A stretch of DNA of 64,000 bases from an uncultured Acidimicrobiales bacterium (GTDB taxonomy: Bacteria > Actinomycetota > Acidimicrobiia > Acidimicrobiales > SHLQ01), in contig CALHYX010000051.1 of assembly GCA_938041035.1 (NCBI GenBank), forward strand, positions 58,905-122,904, written 5' to 3'. This document shows, piece by piece, positions 1 through 7,362 of the stretch. Under the pieces are notes generated by a model. That model was not told the DNA's origin, ran no database searches, and saw only the letters and a list, made by a program, of their open reading frames with translations. How positions within the stretch are numbered: position 1 is the first letter of the stretch; every line of letters starts with the position of its first letter. The translations under genes were made by a program, and so were the position numbers.

Positions 1-450
1 GCTCGTTCGGGCCGACCGCAGAGGACCGACCTCGTCGGGAATGTCGGACTGGAAGATCGCCAGCAGGCGGGTCTTGTCGTTCTCGACCAGCAGTTCCATC
101 ACGATGTCGGCCCGGTTCAACCCGACCTGGGGGCGGGCCTGGTCATCGTTGTCGATCTTGAACCCGAGCGCCGGGCGGCTCGCCAGCGTCGGGTCGGTGA
201 GGTCGCGCCCGGTCAGCGGCTCAATGGCGCGTCCGGCTTCGGGAGCCGGCGCCGGAGCCACCGTGCCGGCGGGGGCATCCTCGGCATCGGCTGATCCCTC
301 CCCATCCCCGTCGCCATCGCCATCGCCGTCGCCGTCATCGGCAGCCGCGCCCGAATCCTCGGAGTCGGTGGCGGCGTCGTCACCGCCACCGCAGGCGGCC
401 GCGAGCATCGCAAAGCAGGCGAGAAGGGCGATCAAACGCCAGATTTTCAT
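1..450 (-). CDS. DUF3048 (YerB-like) lipoprotein, partial
   Basis: The gene starts at an ATG (448-450) and runs off the left edge after 150 codons without a stop. The N-terminus is a lipoprotein signal peptide with lipobox LAAAC (Cys20), followed by an acidic linker with about six Asp-Gly pairs. It then enters a domain with RPALGFKID, ARPQVGLNRADIV and PDEVGPLRSAR, the hallmark stretches of DUF3048 (YerB family). These are cell-surface lipoproteins of unknown biochemical role. It lies 5 bases behind the degenerate M48-type gene on the same strand, so the two are probably co-transcribed. The family call is good; a specific function cannot be given. Confidence 0.8.
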   Translation of the reverse strand, partial: MKIWRLIALLACFAMLAAACGGGDDAATDSEDSGAAADDGDGDGDGDGDGEGSADAEDAPAGTVAPAPAPEAGRAIEPLTGRDLTDPTLASRPALGFKIDNDDQARPQVGLNRADIVMELLVENDKTRLLAIFQSDIPDEVGPLRSARTS

Positions 451-455
451 ATGGA

Positions 456-1196
456 TCAGAGCTCCCGAAGAAAGTCGATCCGCTGCCCCAGTGGGGCCCG
501 GTCATAGACCGTTTCGCTGCCAGCGCCGAGCGGGTCGGCGATCCAGAGGTGGGCGGTGGCCGGAGAGGCCGACGCCACGACGGTCGACCCGGAGGCAACC
601 TTTTCGAGCACCTTGATCATCGCTGGTGGATAGCGGGTGATGGACACCCCTTCTTCATCGGCGACGAACGGCACCCGGTTGACAACAAGTCGATCGCGAA
701 GCGCGGAACCCAGCGCGCCGGGGGCGAGCAGCGATAGTCCCGCGGTGGTGGTCGCGTCGGCCTGCCCATCCCGTCTGGTCAGGGCAAACAGGTGCGCGAG
801 CAGCGCTTCGAGTTCCATGCGGTCGAGCGCTCCGAGCAGCCCGCGCGTGAAGACCAACGTGGGACCCGATGCATCGACCAACGCGGCCGCGTTGCGCGAT
901 TCGTCGTTCACGTAGGTGAGGCGGGCCTCGGTAAAACCGTGGGAGGCGACGAGCCCCTCGGCCACGTTGAACAGCCGGGGGTGTTCCTCGGCGCGCAGCT
1001 CGGCGACGTGGAGCGAGCCGAGAGCTCGCCCGTCGGTCGTGCGGGCCACCCAGAGGAACAGGGCCGCACCCGCGATGAGGCCGAGTACCAGGGCCGCCCA
1101 CCACGGCAGGCCGACCAGGAGCAGCACCACGAGCACGACCAGGGCGAGCACGATGGCGGGCAACGCCAGGTACGGGAGAAAGCGGTTCGATGGCAT
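456..1196 (-). CDS. Membrane protein with degenerate M48-type peptidase domain
   Basis: A 246-residue protein with two hydrophobic segments near residues 8-30 and 33-51, followed by a soluble domain laid out like HtpX/M48 peptidases (VTRGLL-like stretch, then ALLAHLFALTRRD, then ADEEGVSITRYPP). In active enzymes the corresponding motif is HELAH. Here it reads HLFAL (residues 135-139), so the first His remains while the catalytic Glu and second zinc His are lost. The later ExxAD zinc-ligand region is also altered. It is therefore probably a non-catalytic homologue. LemA, a frequent partner of HtpX-type proteins, is encoded about 1.2 kb away. The ATG at 1196 is preferred over an in-frame TTG at 1205; neither has a strong ribosome site. 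Confidence 0.65.
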   Translation of the reverse strand: MPSNRFLPYLALPAIVLALVVLVVLLLVGLPWWAALVLGLIAGAALFLWVARTTDGRALGSLHVAELRAEEHPRLFNVAEGLVASHGFTEARLTYVNDESRNAAALVDASGPTLVFTRGLLGALDRMELEALLAHLFALTRRDGQADATTTAGLSLLAPGALGSALRDRLVVNRVPFVADEEGVSITRYPPAMIKVLEKVASGSTVVASASPATAHLWIADPLGAGSETVYDRAPLGQRIDFLREL

Positions 1197-1205
1197 ACCG
1201 GCCAA

Positions 1206-1406
1206 AGGCTATCGGTGGAACACGGCGGTGGGGGCGCACCGTCGCCCCTCGGGGCTCAACCCGCTCGCCCGGGGGCCGATTGGAACCCCGGGTCCACCCC
1301 GTTTCAGCCTCCCGACCACTGTTTTTCTCTCCTGCCGTTTCTGTCTCTCTTATCTGTCTCTTTCCCGTCTATTCCCTCCAAGTCCCTCCAAGCCTCAGGA
1401 ATCACT
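1206..1406. other. Divergent intergenic region with pyrimidine tract
   Basis: This region separates the minus-strand M48-like gene from the plus-strand methyltransferase. About 1319-1395 is almost pure C/T on the plus strand, ending just before the GTG start at 1407. The left half is a GC-rich mix with no recognisable RNA gene. It must hold promoters for both directions, but I cannot assign boxes. Confidence 0.4.
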
Positions 1407-2150
1407 GTGACGAGCACCGCCGTCTCCGACCGCATCGAACGCGAAAAGTCGTTCCACGACCATCGGTTCGGGACCGAAAAAGTCCGCCAAACCGACAAGT
1501 TCTACCGGGCGACCGAGACCGCCACCGCGGCCTACGACCACCTGGTGCGCACCGTCGACTCCTCGAGGGCGCTGGAGTACGGCTGCGGCCGGGGTTCATC
1601 CGCCTTTGATCTGGCCGCCGCCGGTACCGACGTCATCGGCATCGACATCAGCGACGTGGCCATCGAGATGGCCACCGACGAAGCCGAGGCCCGGGGGGTC
1701 GAGGCCACGTTCCTGGCGATGAACGCCGAAGCACTCGACTTCGAGGATGCCTCGTTCGACCTCGTGATCGGGTCGGGCATTCTGCATCATCTCGACCTGG
1801 AACTCGCCGTCGCCGAGATCACCCGGGTGCTCGAACCCGGTGGCCGCGCGGTGTTTCTCGAGCCCATGGGGTACAACCCGTTGATCAACCTCTACCGGCG
1901 CATGACGCCGGAGATCCGCACCCCGGACGAACATCCGTTGCTGCGGCGAGACCTCGACCTGTTCGATCGGTCGTTCTCGACGACCGATGTCAGCTTCCAC
2001 GGGCTGTCGACCCTCGGCGCAGCGCCCCTGCTCGACCTACCGGGTGGACCGACGATGCTACGCGCCGCCCAGGCGATCGACGCCAGGCTCCTCGCGGTCC
2101 CCTACGTGCAGCTGCTCGGCTGGATCGTCGTACTCGACTTCACCCGCTAG
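1407..2150 (+). CDS. Class I SAM-dependent methyltransferase
   Basis: A 247-residue methyltransferase of the UbiE/Methyltransf_11 type. The SAM-binding motif I is ALEYGCGRGSSAFDL, followed by the acidic loop IGIDIS, a motif II region FDLVIGSGILHHLD and a post-motif with EPGGRAVFLEP. The C-terminal third is less conserved and should bind the acceptor. The frame is open far upstream, but coding character begins at the GTG (1407-1409); the upstream part overlaps the pyrimidine tract and the divergent gene, so I rejected it. The substrate is unknown. It converges with lemA, their ends overlapping by 4 bases. Confidence 0.8.
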   Translation: MTSTAVSDRIEREKSFHDHRFGTEKVRQTDKFYRATETATAAYDHLVRTVDSSRALEYGCGRGSSAFDLAAAGTDVIGIDISDVAIEMATDEAEARGVEATFLAMNAEALDFEDASFDLVIGSGILHHLDLELAVAEITRVLEPGGRAVFLEPMGYNPLINLYRRMTPEIRTPDEHPLLRRDLDLFDRSFSTTDVSFHGLSTLGAAPLLDLPGGPTMLRAAQAIDARLLAVPYVQLLGWIVVLDFTR

Positions 2151-2707
2151 TTGTCGAACGAGACCTGAACGTTCTCGCGGCTGTCGCCGTCGGTCTCGAA
2201 GTACTCGCGCTCGGTGAAGTTGAACAGACCGGCGAAGATCACACCCGGGAACTGCTGGATCTTGGTGTTGTACTTCAGCACGCTGTCGTTGTAGGCCTGC
2301 CGGGCGAACGCGATGCGCCCCTCTGTGCCGGTGAGCTCTTCCTGGAGTTCGAGGAAGTTCTGGTTGGCCTTGAGGTCGGGGTAGGCCTCCGAAACGGCGA
2401 ACAGCGACTTGAGCGCTCCGGTCAACATGTTCTCCGACTGCGCCTGAGCGGCAGGGCCGGTGGCCGACACCGCCATGTTGCGGGCCTGGATGACGGACTC
2501 GAGGGTCTCTTTTTCGTGGCTGGCGTAGCCCTTGACCGTTTCGAGCAGGTTGGGGATGAGGTCGTAGCGCCGCTTGAGTTGCACATCGATCTGGGCCCAC
2601 GCGTTCTCGACCCGGTTCCGCAACTTGACCAGGCCGTTGTACTGCCCGACAACGAACAACACCAGCAAGACGATGAGTACCAGGATGACGATCAATACGA
2701 TTTCCAC
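2147..2707 (-). CDS. lemA: LemA family protein
   Basis: A 186-residue LemA protein with one N-terminal transmembrane helix (about residues 2-22) and a long alpha-helical cytoplasmic domain. Typical family stretches are YNGLVKLRNRVENAWAQID, RRYDLIPNL and ETVKGYASHEKETL near the start and YNDSVLKYNT and FPGVIFA near the end. LemA proteins are membrane-anchored with an unsettled role, often encoded beside HtpX/M48 peptidases. The start is a GTG at 2707 with GGAGG five to six bases upstream. A longer in-frame version to 2851 would translate a 12-bp tandem repeat and gives an implausible leader. Length is normal for the family. Confidence 0.9.
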   Translation of the reverse strand: MEIVLIVILVLIVLLVLFVVGQYNGLVKLRNRVENAWAQIDVQLKRRYDLIPNLLETVKGYASHEKETLESVIQARNMAVSATGPAAQAQSENMLTGALKSLFAVSEAYPDLKANQNFLELQEELTGTEGRIAFARQAYNDSVLKYNTKIQQFPGVIFAGLFNFTEREYFETDGDSRENVQVSFDN

Positions 2708-2794
2708 GAATGCCTCCGAAAGCGTCGCGCTTGGCGGACTTCCCGCCGCCACCCCGAACCCGGGGCGATTCCAGCATAGGGGAACATGCGGGAA

Positions 2795-2838
2795 GAGCAC
2801 GGAGATGAACACGGAGATGAACACGGAGATGAGCACGG
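2795..2838. repeat. 12-bp tandem repeat upstream of lemA
   Basis: About 3.6 copies of a 12-base unit (consensus GAACACGGAGAT; the outer copies begin GAGCAC) lie between the lemA and pimA genes. It is non-coding with the chosen lemA start. Because 12 is a multiple of three, the unit keeps the upstream frame open. Confidence 0.85.
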
Positions 2839-2882
2839 GTGACTCGGTCACCGGGTCCGCGATTCCCGGCTGTCGCCAGCCC

Positions 2883-3959
2883 CTAGCGCGCCGGCGTCAT
2901 CTCGCGGTAAATGGCCAGGTAACGGTCGGCAAGCGAACCCATACTGAACTCCCTCGCCCGCTGGCGGCCCGACTCGATGAGGCCCTGTGCGGTCTCGGGC
3001 TGGAACAGCACCTCGTCGAGTGCGACCGCCAGCGCATCGACGTCTCCGGGTGTGACCAGTCGGGCATCGGCCCCTCGGCGCGCCACCGTGGCGTATCCGT
3101 CGAGGTCGCTGGCGACGACGGCGACCTCGGCGGCCATGGCCTCGAGGAGCACCACACCGAACGACTCGCCGCGCAGCGACGGGGCACAAAAGACGTCGGC
3201 CCCTCGGAGACGAGCGACTTTGTCGGCCTCGGTCAGCCGGCCCAGCCACTCGATGCGGGGGTCGCCCGCCACCTTGCGTTGGAGCCGCTCGGTCTCGGGC
3301 CCGTCGCCGGCCACCCACAGCCGCACCGACGCGGGCAGCCGGACCATGGCGTCGAGCAGGACCTCGAGACCCTTGCGCGGCTCGTGTCGGGCGACGAAGA
3401 AGATCGTTGGACCATCGGCTTTGTGGGGCTGAGCGCCCGCGTAGCGGGCGATCTCGACTCCGTTGAACAGCACGTCGAAGTCACCCCCAACGGCGCGTTG
3501 GGCCATCTCGCGGGCGGCTTCGGAAACGGCGACCGATCGATCGATGCGACGACCCAACCATCGCACCCCTGCCCCGAGCCGGTCATAGGCGGTGCTGCCA
3601 CCGGCGGCGTGGAACGTCCCGACGATCGGGGTCGGTCGCAGCACGAGGCTGGTCATGGTGGGGCCGGGAACGAGCGGCTCGTGCAGGTGCAAGATGTCGA
3701 AGTCTTCGTCGCGGATCGCCCGGATGGTGCGCAACTGCGCCGACGGGTCGGGGGCGATGGGGGCCATCGATCCGTTCGCCGCGGTCGGCAGGGAATTGCC
3801 GAGCGGCGTAACCCCGGCGTCGGGCGGCGGACCGTCGCAGGGCCCCAGGACGCGCACCTGCTGGTCGCGTTCGCGCAACGCTCTGGCTAGTCCCAGTACC
3901 TGCCCCTGCACCCCGCCCGGCACGGTGAGGCTGTACGGGCTTACGATCCCGATTCGCAC
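2883..3959 (-). CDS. pimA: Phosphatidyl-myo-inositol mannosyltransferase (GT4)
   Basis: A 358-residue GT-B fold glycosyltransferase of family 4. The N-terminal domain has the sugar-acceptor loop YSLTVPGGVQGQ; FDILHLHEP and GTFHAAGG follow. The C-terminal nucleotide-sugar domain has RHEPRKG, VAGDGPE and the E-x7-E signature in ESFGVVLLEAMAA. These match mycobacterial PimA, which transfers the first mannose from GDP-mannose to phosphatidylinositol at the inner face of the membrane. It is the last gene of a PI synthase - acyltransferase - mannosyltransferase set on the same strand, 9 bases after the acyltransferase. That context strongly supports PimA over other GT4 enzymes. Confidence 0.9.
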   Translation of the reverse strand: MRIGIVSPYSLTVPGGVQGQVLGLARALRERDQQVRVLGPCDGPPPDAGVTPLGNSLPTAANGSMAPIAPDPSAQLRTIRAIRDEDFDILHLHEPLVPGPTMTSLVLRPTPIVGTFHAAGGSTAYDRLGAGVRWLGRRIDRSVAVSEAAREMAQRAVGGDFDVLFNGVEIARYAGAQPHKADGPTIFFVARHEPRKGLEVLLDAMVRLPASVRLWVAGDGPETERLQRKVAGDPRIEWLGRLTEADKVARLRGADVFCAPSLRGESFGVVLLEAMAAEVAVVASDLDGYATVARRGADARLVTPGDVDALAVALDEVLFQPETAQGLIESGRQRAREFSMGSLADRYLAIYREMTPAR

Positions 3960-3968
3960 CGGCGCAGC

Positions 3969-4916
3969 CTACCGGTTCATTCCCGGCGAGCCCGTAGTGT
4001 GCTCCGGCTCGACCGCGAAGCCGGCCGAGGCGAGGGCTTCGTGGTCGCTCGGCCAGTTCGGTTGCATCAGGTGCCACTGCTCCGGCGCGACCCGGATCAG
4101 CGCTTCGAGTTCGTGGGCGAGGTCCTGGGTCACCCGGCGTACGTCGTCGCGCAACTTCCCCCGCCGAACCGTCTCGACGGGGGGCTTGGCGATGCCGTGA
4201 CAGCCGTGGTCCCGCAGATAGACGGCCGTGGGGAGCAGCGGGGCGCCGGTGCGCAACCCCATCATCGCCGGCCCGGCGGGCATGCGGGTCATCTCGCCGA
4301 AGAACTCGACCTCGACCGACGATCCGCCGACGTCGCGGTCGGCGAGCAGCACCACGATGTCGCGATCCTTGATCGCCTGGAGCAGGCCCGGCCCGGTCTC
4401 GGGTGCGCCGAGGGTCAAGATGTTCATACCCAGCCCGCGCCGGAAGTCGAGGAACCACTCGTACAACTCGGGGGGATCGAGCGCCTCGGCGACGGCGGTG
4501 ACCCGAAAGCCGGGCACGAGGGCCAGCCAGAACCCGGCCCATTCCCAACTGCCGAGGTGGGGCATCACCAGAATCGGTGCCGTGCCGGCCTCGCGCGCGG
4601 CCACCAGGTGTTCGAATCCCTCGTGGGTAAAGCCGGTATCGACTTCGGCGATCGGCGTTTTCGGCAGCCGGAAGCTGTCGATGTAGTAGCGGGCATAGCT
4701 GGCGAAGGCGGCGTCCACCATGGCGTCGAGTTCCGACCCACCGAGGTGGCTTCCGACGACGCGCCGCAGGTGGCGTCGCACGAGGAACCGGCGGCGGGCG
4801 TCGAGACGCGCCGCCACCTTTCCGGCCGCCCGGCCCGCTCCCCCGCGCGCACCGGCGGGGATGCGCTCGGCGAGGGCGGCGACCGCCTGGTAGGCGGTGA
4901 CTACGTCAGGTCCCAC
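3969..4916 (-). CDS. patA: Phosphatidylinositol mannoside acyltransferase (LpxL/HtrB family)
   Basis: A 315-residue membrane-associated acyltransferase of the LpxL/HtrB superfamily. The catalytic H-x4-E motif is visible in MPHLGSWEWAG, with ADRDVGG and FFGEMTRMPAGPA further on and the family ending PEQWHLMQPNW. In mycobacteria the homologue (PatA, Rv2611c) acylates the mannose of PIM1/PIM2 at the inner leaflet. It sits between the PI synthase gene (6 bases away) and pimA (9 bases), the same order as in mycobacteria, so the PIM substrate is a strong inference. The final residues (TTGSPGMNR) look like an unconserved tail. Confidence 0.88.
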   Translation of the reverse strand: MGPDVVTAYQAVAALAERIPAGARGGAGRAAGKVAARLDARRRFLVRRHLRRVVGSHLGGSELDAMVDAAFASYARYYIDSFRLPKTPIAEVDTGFTHEGFEHLVAAREAGTAPILVMPHLGSWEWAGFWLALVPGFRVTAVAEALDPPELYEWFLDFRRGLGMNILTLGAPETGPGLLQAIKDRDIVVLLADRDVGGSSVEVEFFGEMTRMPAGPAMMGLRTGAPLLPTAVYLRDHGCHGIAKPPVETVRRGKLRDDVRRVTQDLAHELEALIRVAPEQWHLMQPNWPSDHEALASAGFAVEPEHTTGSPGMNR

Positions 4917-4922
4917 GCAGGG

Positions 4923-5633
4923 TCAGTCGCGCCGAACCTTGCGATCATCGACCCAGCGCTTGCGCAGATCGGCCCGCCGCGCCTGGCGCTCGGCGAGCTG
5001 GTTCGCCCGAGCCGTGCGGCGGCGCGCCACCTTCTCGTTGGGCGCGGGCGACACGGCGGTGGCCTGACGCCACACCTTTACGAACCGCTGGATGGCGGTG
5101 ATCGCGGTGAGTGCCAACATCACCCAGAGCACCCCGATGAGCAGTTCGGAGAACAACAGACCGAAGCCGAGGACGATGAAGCGTTCGGCCCGCTCCATGA
5201 TGCCGCCCTTGGCGTCGAAGCCGAGCGATTCGGCCTTGGCCCGCTGATACGACACCATCATGGCGACGGCCATCAGGGCCACCGGCAACATCATGATGCG
5301 CCCGGGCTCGGTCGATGCGAGGAACCAGGCGACGCCGCCGAACAACAACGCGTCGGTAACCCGATCCGACACCGAGTCGAGGTAGGCGCCGCGCACCGAT
5401 GACGTGCCCGACGCCTTGGCCACGGCCCCGTCGAGCGCGTCGGGGATGCCGGTGAGGACCAGGAAGAGCAGGCCGAGCCGCATGCGGCCATTGCCGATGG
5501 CGACCGCCGCGGCGGTCGCCATGGCGATACCGGCCACGGTGACCGCGTCGGCGCTTATTCCGGTCTTGCGAAGGCTGGCACCGATCGGTTCGAGACCACG
5601 GTCGACCGCGGTGCGCCAGTTTCCATCGAACAT
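4923..5633 (-). CDS. pgsA: Phosphatidylinositol phosphate synthase (CDP-alcohol phosphatidyltransferase)
   Basis: A 236-residue polytopic membrane enzyme with the CDP-alcohol phosphotransferase signature DALDGAVAKASG...GAYLDSVSDRVTD. The two DxxD metal-binding pairs are intact. The usual Arg of the D-G-x2-A-R part is Lys. SYQRAKAESLG and GGIMERAERFIV match actinobacterial phosphatidylinositol phosphate synthases (PgsA1), which make PI-phosphate from CDP-diacylglycerol and inositol phosphate. The C-terminal 35 residues are highly basic and cytoplasmic. The ATG at 5633 fits the family start; the longer upstream reading has no family similarity and overlaps the divergent gene. Confidence 0.88.
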   Translation of the reverse strand: MFDGNWRTAVDRGLEPIGASLRKTGISADAVTVAGIAMATAAAVAIGNGRMRLGLLFLVLTGIPDALDGAVAKASGTSSVRGAYLDSVSDRVTDALLFGGVAWFLASTEPGRIMMLPVALMAVAMMVSYQRAKAESLGFDAKGGIMERAERFIVLGFGLLFSELLIGVLWVMLALTAITAIQRFVKVWRQATAVSPAPNEKVARRRTARANQLAERQARRADLRKRWVDDRKVRRD

Positions 5634-5677
5634 ATGAGGACTCCTTGACGGGGCCAGGGTACCAATAGGGTGGACCC

Positions 5678-6172
5678 ATGCCAGACCAGTACGACCAACT
5701 CGCCCCCGACGCCGTCGCCACAACCCTGCGGTCGCTCCCCCGCCGCATCGGCGGCGCCTTTGGTCAGGTGACCGAACGTCCCGCATCGGAGTACGCCGAG
5801 ACGATCGGGGCGGCCGGCCGTTCACCCGTCGACGTGGTGAGCGATCTGGGGCGAAGCCTGGCGTTGCTCGATCGGGCCCTCGAGCAGACTCTGCTGCACG
5901 ACGACGCCACGGTGCACGAAGGCGTCGTGAATCGTGATGCCCGCTCCTGGCCGGAGCGGTTGGGTTCGCTGACCGATGCCCGCGAGCTCACCGACGACGC
6001 CGTGACGACGATGGCTGACCGGATCGACTCGGTCCCCGCGGCCGATTGGAGCCGCACGGTGGGCGTCGCGGGCGGCGGCGAAATCGACGCCATGAGCATC
6101 GCTCAGGAAGCGGCCCGCACCGCCATCACCTCGCTGCGCGAACTCGAGGCGCTGGTGGTCGAGCTCAACTGA
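5678..6172 (+). CDS. Small DinB-like hypothetical protein
   Basis: A 164-residue soluble protein, mainly alpha-helical. The arrangement (an N-terminal helix with a short acidic leader, mid-helices with LLDRALEQTLLHDD, and a C-terminal helix after AMSIAQEAARTAITSLRELE) resembles the DinB / maleylpyruvate-isomerase four-helix fold. A metal-binding His triad is not clear. It lies divergently to the PI synthase gene, starting at an ATG behind AGGGTGGACCC. It interrupts what is otherwise a minus-strand run. No function can be assigned; the DinB-like relation is tentative. Confidence 0.55.
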   Translation: MPDQYDQLAPDAVATTLRSLPRRIGGAFGQVTERPASEYAETIGAAGRSPVDVVSDLGRSLALLDRALEQTLLHDDATVHEGVVNRDARSWPERLGSLTDARELTDDAVTTMADRIDSVPAADWSRTVGVAGGGEIDAMSIAQEAARTAITSLRELEALVVELN

Positions 6173-6190
6173 CGCGGCCGGGGCGCCCCG

Positions 6191-6781
6191 TCAGGCGTCC
6201 TCGTAGCCCGTCCAGTCCTCGGGGTTGTCTTCGACGAACTGGTCGACGATGCCCCCGTCGACGCCATCGACCATCACGAGACCACGTTGGCTCGGGGGCG
6301 CTTCGTTCGAATACACGAGGATGCGCCACGTCGGCCGACTGCGCAGACCACGCCAACCGAGCTGGGCCGACGCATGCCCCACCGGGAACCCGACTTCGCG
6401 GGTGGCCGCGACCAGGGCGTCTCGTTCGTCGATGGCGAGATCCCATCCGGCCTGGATGTGATAGGCCCCGAACACCATCAGACCAATGCCGCCGAACAGG
6501 TACCCCCGGTTCACCAGGGCGGAGTCGTCAAAGACCAGCCAGAGGACGATCGCCAGCAACCCGAGGCCGAGGTAGATCGCACCCGGGATCCGGCGACGGC
6601 TGTTGTTGGGGAACTCGTAGTCGCTCTCGAGCGCCGTGACATCCAGGTCGGCGGGCAGCGAATCGGTGACCTCGGCATCGCTCGTGGATGCATGGTTCGG
6701 GCCCGCCTCGCGGTGGACGTCGCGGGGGACGGGATGCTCCTCGTCAAACGGTTCGCCGTCGTCGGCGCCGGGGGTGGCCAT
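6191..6781 (-). CDS. Conserved two-TM membrane protein, unknown function
   Basis: A 196-residue protein with a long acidic, Asp/Glu-rich N-terminal region (residues 1-60), two transmembrane helices (about 65-84 and 92-109) and a soluble C-terminal domain ending in an acidic tail. Both ends should face the cytoplasm. I recognise no catalytic motif. It lies between the HIT gene and the PI synthase gene, an insertion compared with the mycobacterial order thrS-HIT-pgsA. Confidence 0.6.
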   Translation of the reverse strand: MATPGADDGEPFDEEHPVPRDVHREAGPNHASTSDAEVTDSLPADLDVTALESDYEFPNNSRRRIPGAIYLGLGLLAIVLWLVFDDSALVNRGYLFGGIGLMVFGAYHIQAGWDLAIDERDALVAATREVGFPVGHASAQLGWRGLRSRPTWRILVYSNEAPPSQRGLVMVDGVDGGIVDQFVEDNPEDWTGYEDA

Positions 6782-6834
6782 GGCGTGATCGTAGGAGAAT
6801 CTGTCGATCAGACCCCACCCGTAGCCCGGCCGGC

Positions 6835-7362
6835 TCAGCTCCTCGGCCAGGCCTCGGTCAGCCGCCGCCAGACATCGGGCAGCGCCTCGGGAAGGACTCG
6901 GGCCTCGGCCACCGTGGTCATGAAGTTGGCGTCGCCCGTCCAGCGCGGCAGGACATGCACGTGGAGGTGGTTGGGCACGCCGGCGCCGGAGCCCTCACCG
7001 AGGTTGATGCCGACGTTGACGCCGTGGGGCGAATAGGCCACCTTCAGCGCCACCACCGCGCTGCGCACGGCGGCGAAGAGCTCGTCGTACTCGTCGGATT
7101 CGAGCGATTCGAGCTCGGCCACCGCCCGCTTGGGCAGCACCATCAGATGTCCCGACGTGTACGGGTAGGCGTTGAGTAGGGCGAAGCACCGCTCACCCCG
7201 CCACACCACATAGGTCTCCTCGTCGGGAAGATCGGCTTGCTCGATGCCCTCGAACAGGCTGAGCCCCTCCGGGATCTCCATCGCCCGCTTGTCGTCGTCG
7301 CGCCCGATGTAGGGCATACGCCACCCCGCCCACAGGCGGTCAAGGGGCGGGCCTTCGTTCAC
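6835..7362 (-). CDS. HIT domain hydrolase/phosphorylase (Ap4A phosphorylase-like)
   Basis: A 175-residue histidine-triad protein. The catalytic signature HLHVHVLPRW (H-x-H-x-H) lies near residue 143, preceded by the conserved Asn of NLGEGSGAGVPNH; an earlier NAYPYTSGHLMVLP is also typical. The homologue Rv2613c is a diadenosine tetraphosphate phosphorylase. The GTG start overlaps the thrS stop by four bases (GTGA, 7359-7362), so translation is coupled to threonyl-tRNA synthetase. Aminoacyl-tRNA synthetases are a cellular source of Ap4A, which makes the pairing sensible. Exact substrate is inference. Confidence 0.85.
   Translation of the reverse strand: MNEGPPLDRLWAGWRMPYIGRDDDKRAMEIPEGLSLFEGIEQADLPDEETYVVWRGERCFALLNAYPYTSGHLMVLPKRAVAELESLESDEYDELFAAVRSAVVALKVAYSPHGVNVGINLGEGSGAGVPNHLHVHVLPRWTGDANFMTTVAEARVLPEALPDVWRRLTEAWPRS

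Noticed and set aside
1206..1320. tRNA-like GC-rich stretch with a GGTCCACCCCG-type end
   Set aside because: No cloverleaf could be drawn; acceptor and D arms do not pair.
792..1406. Long N-terminal extension of the methyltransferase frame
   Set aside because: It lies antisense to the M48-like gene and over a pyrimidine tract, with no family similarity; coding character starts at 1407.
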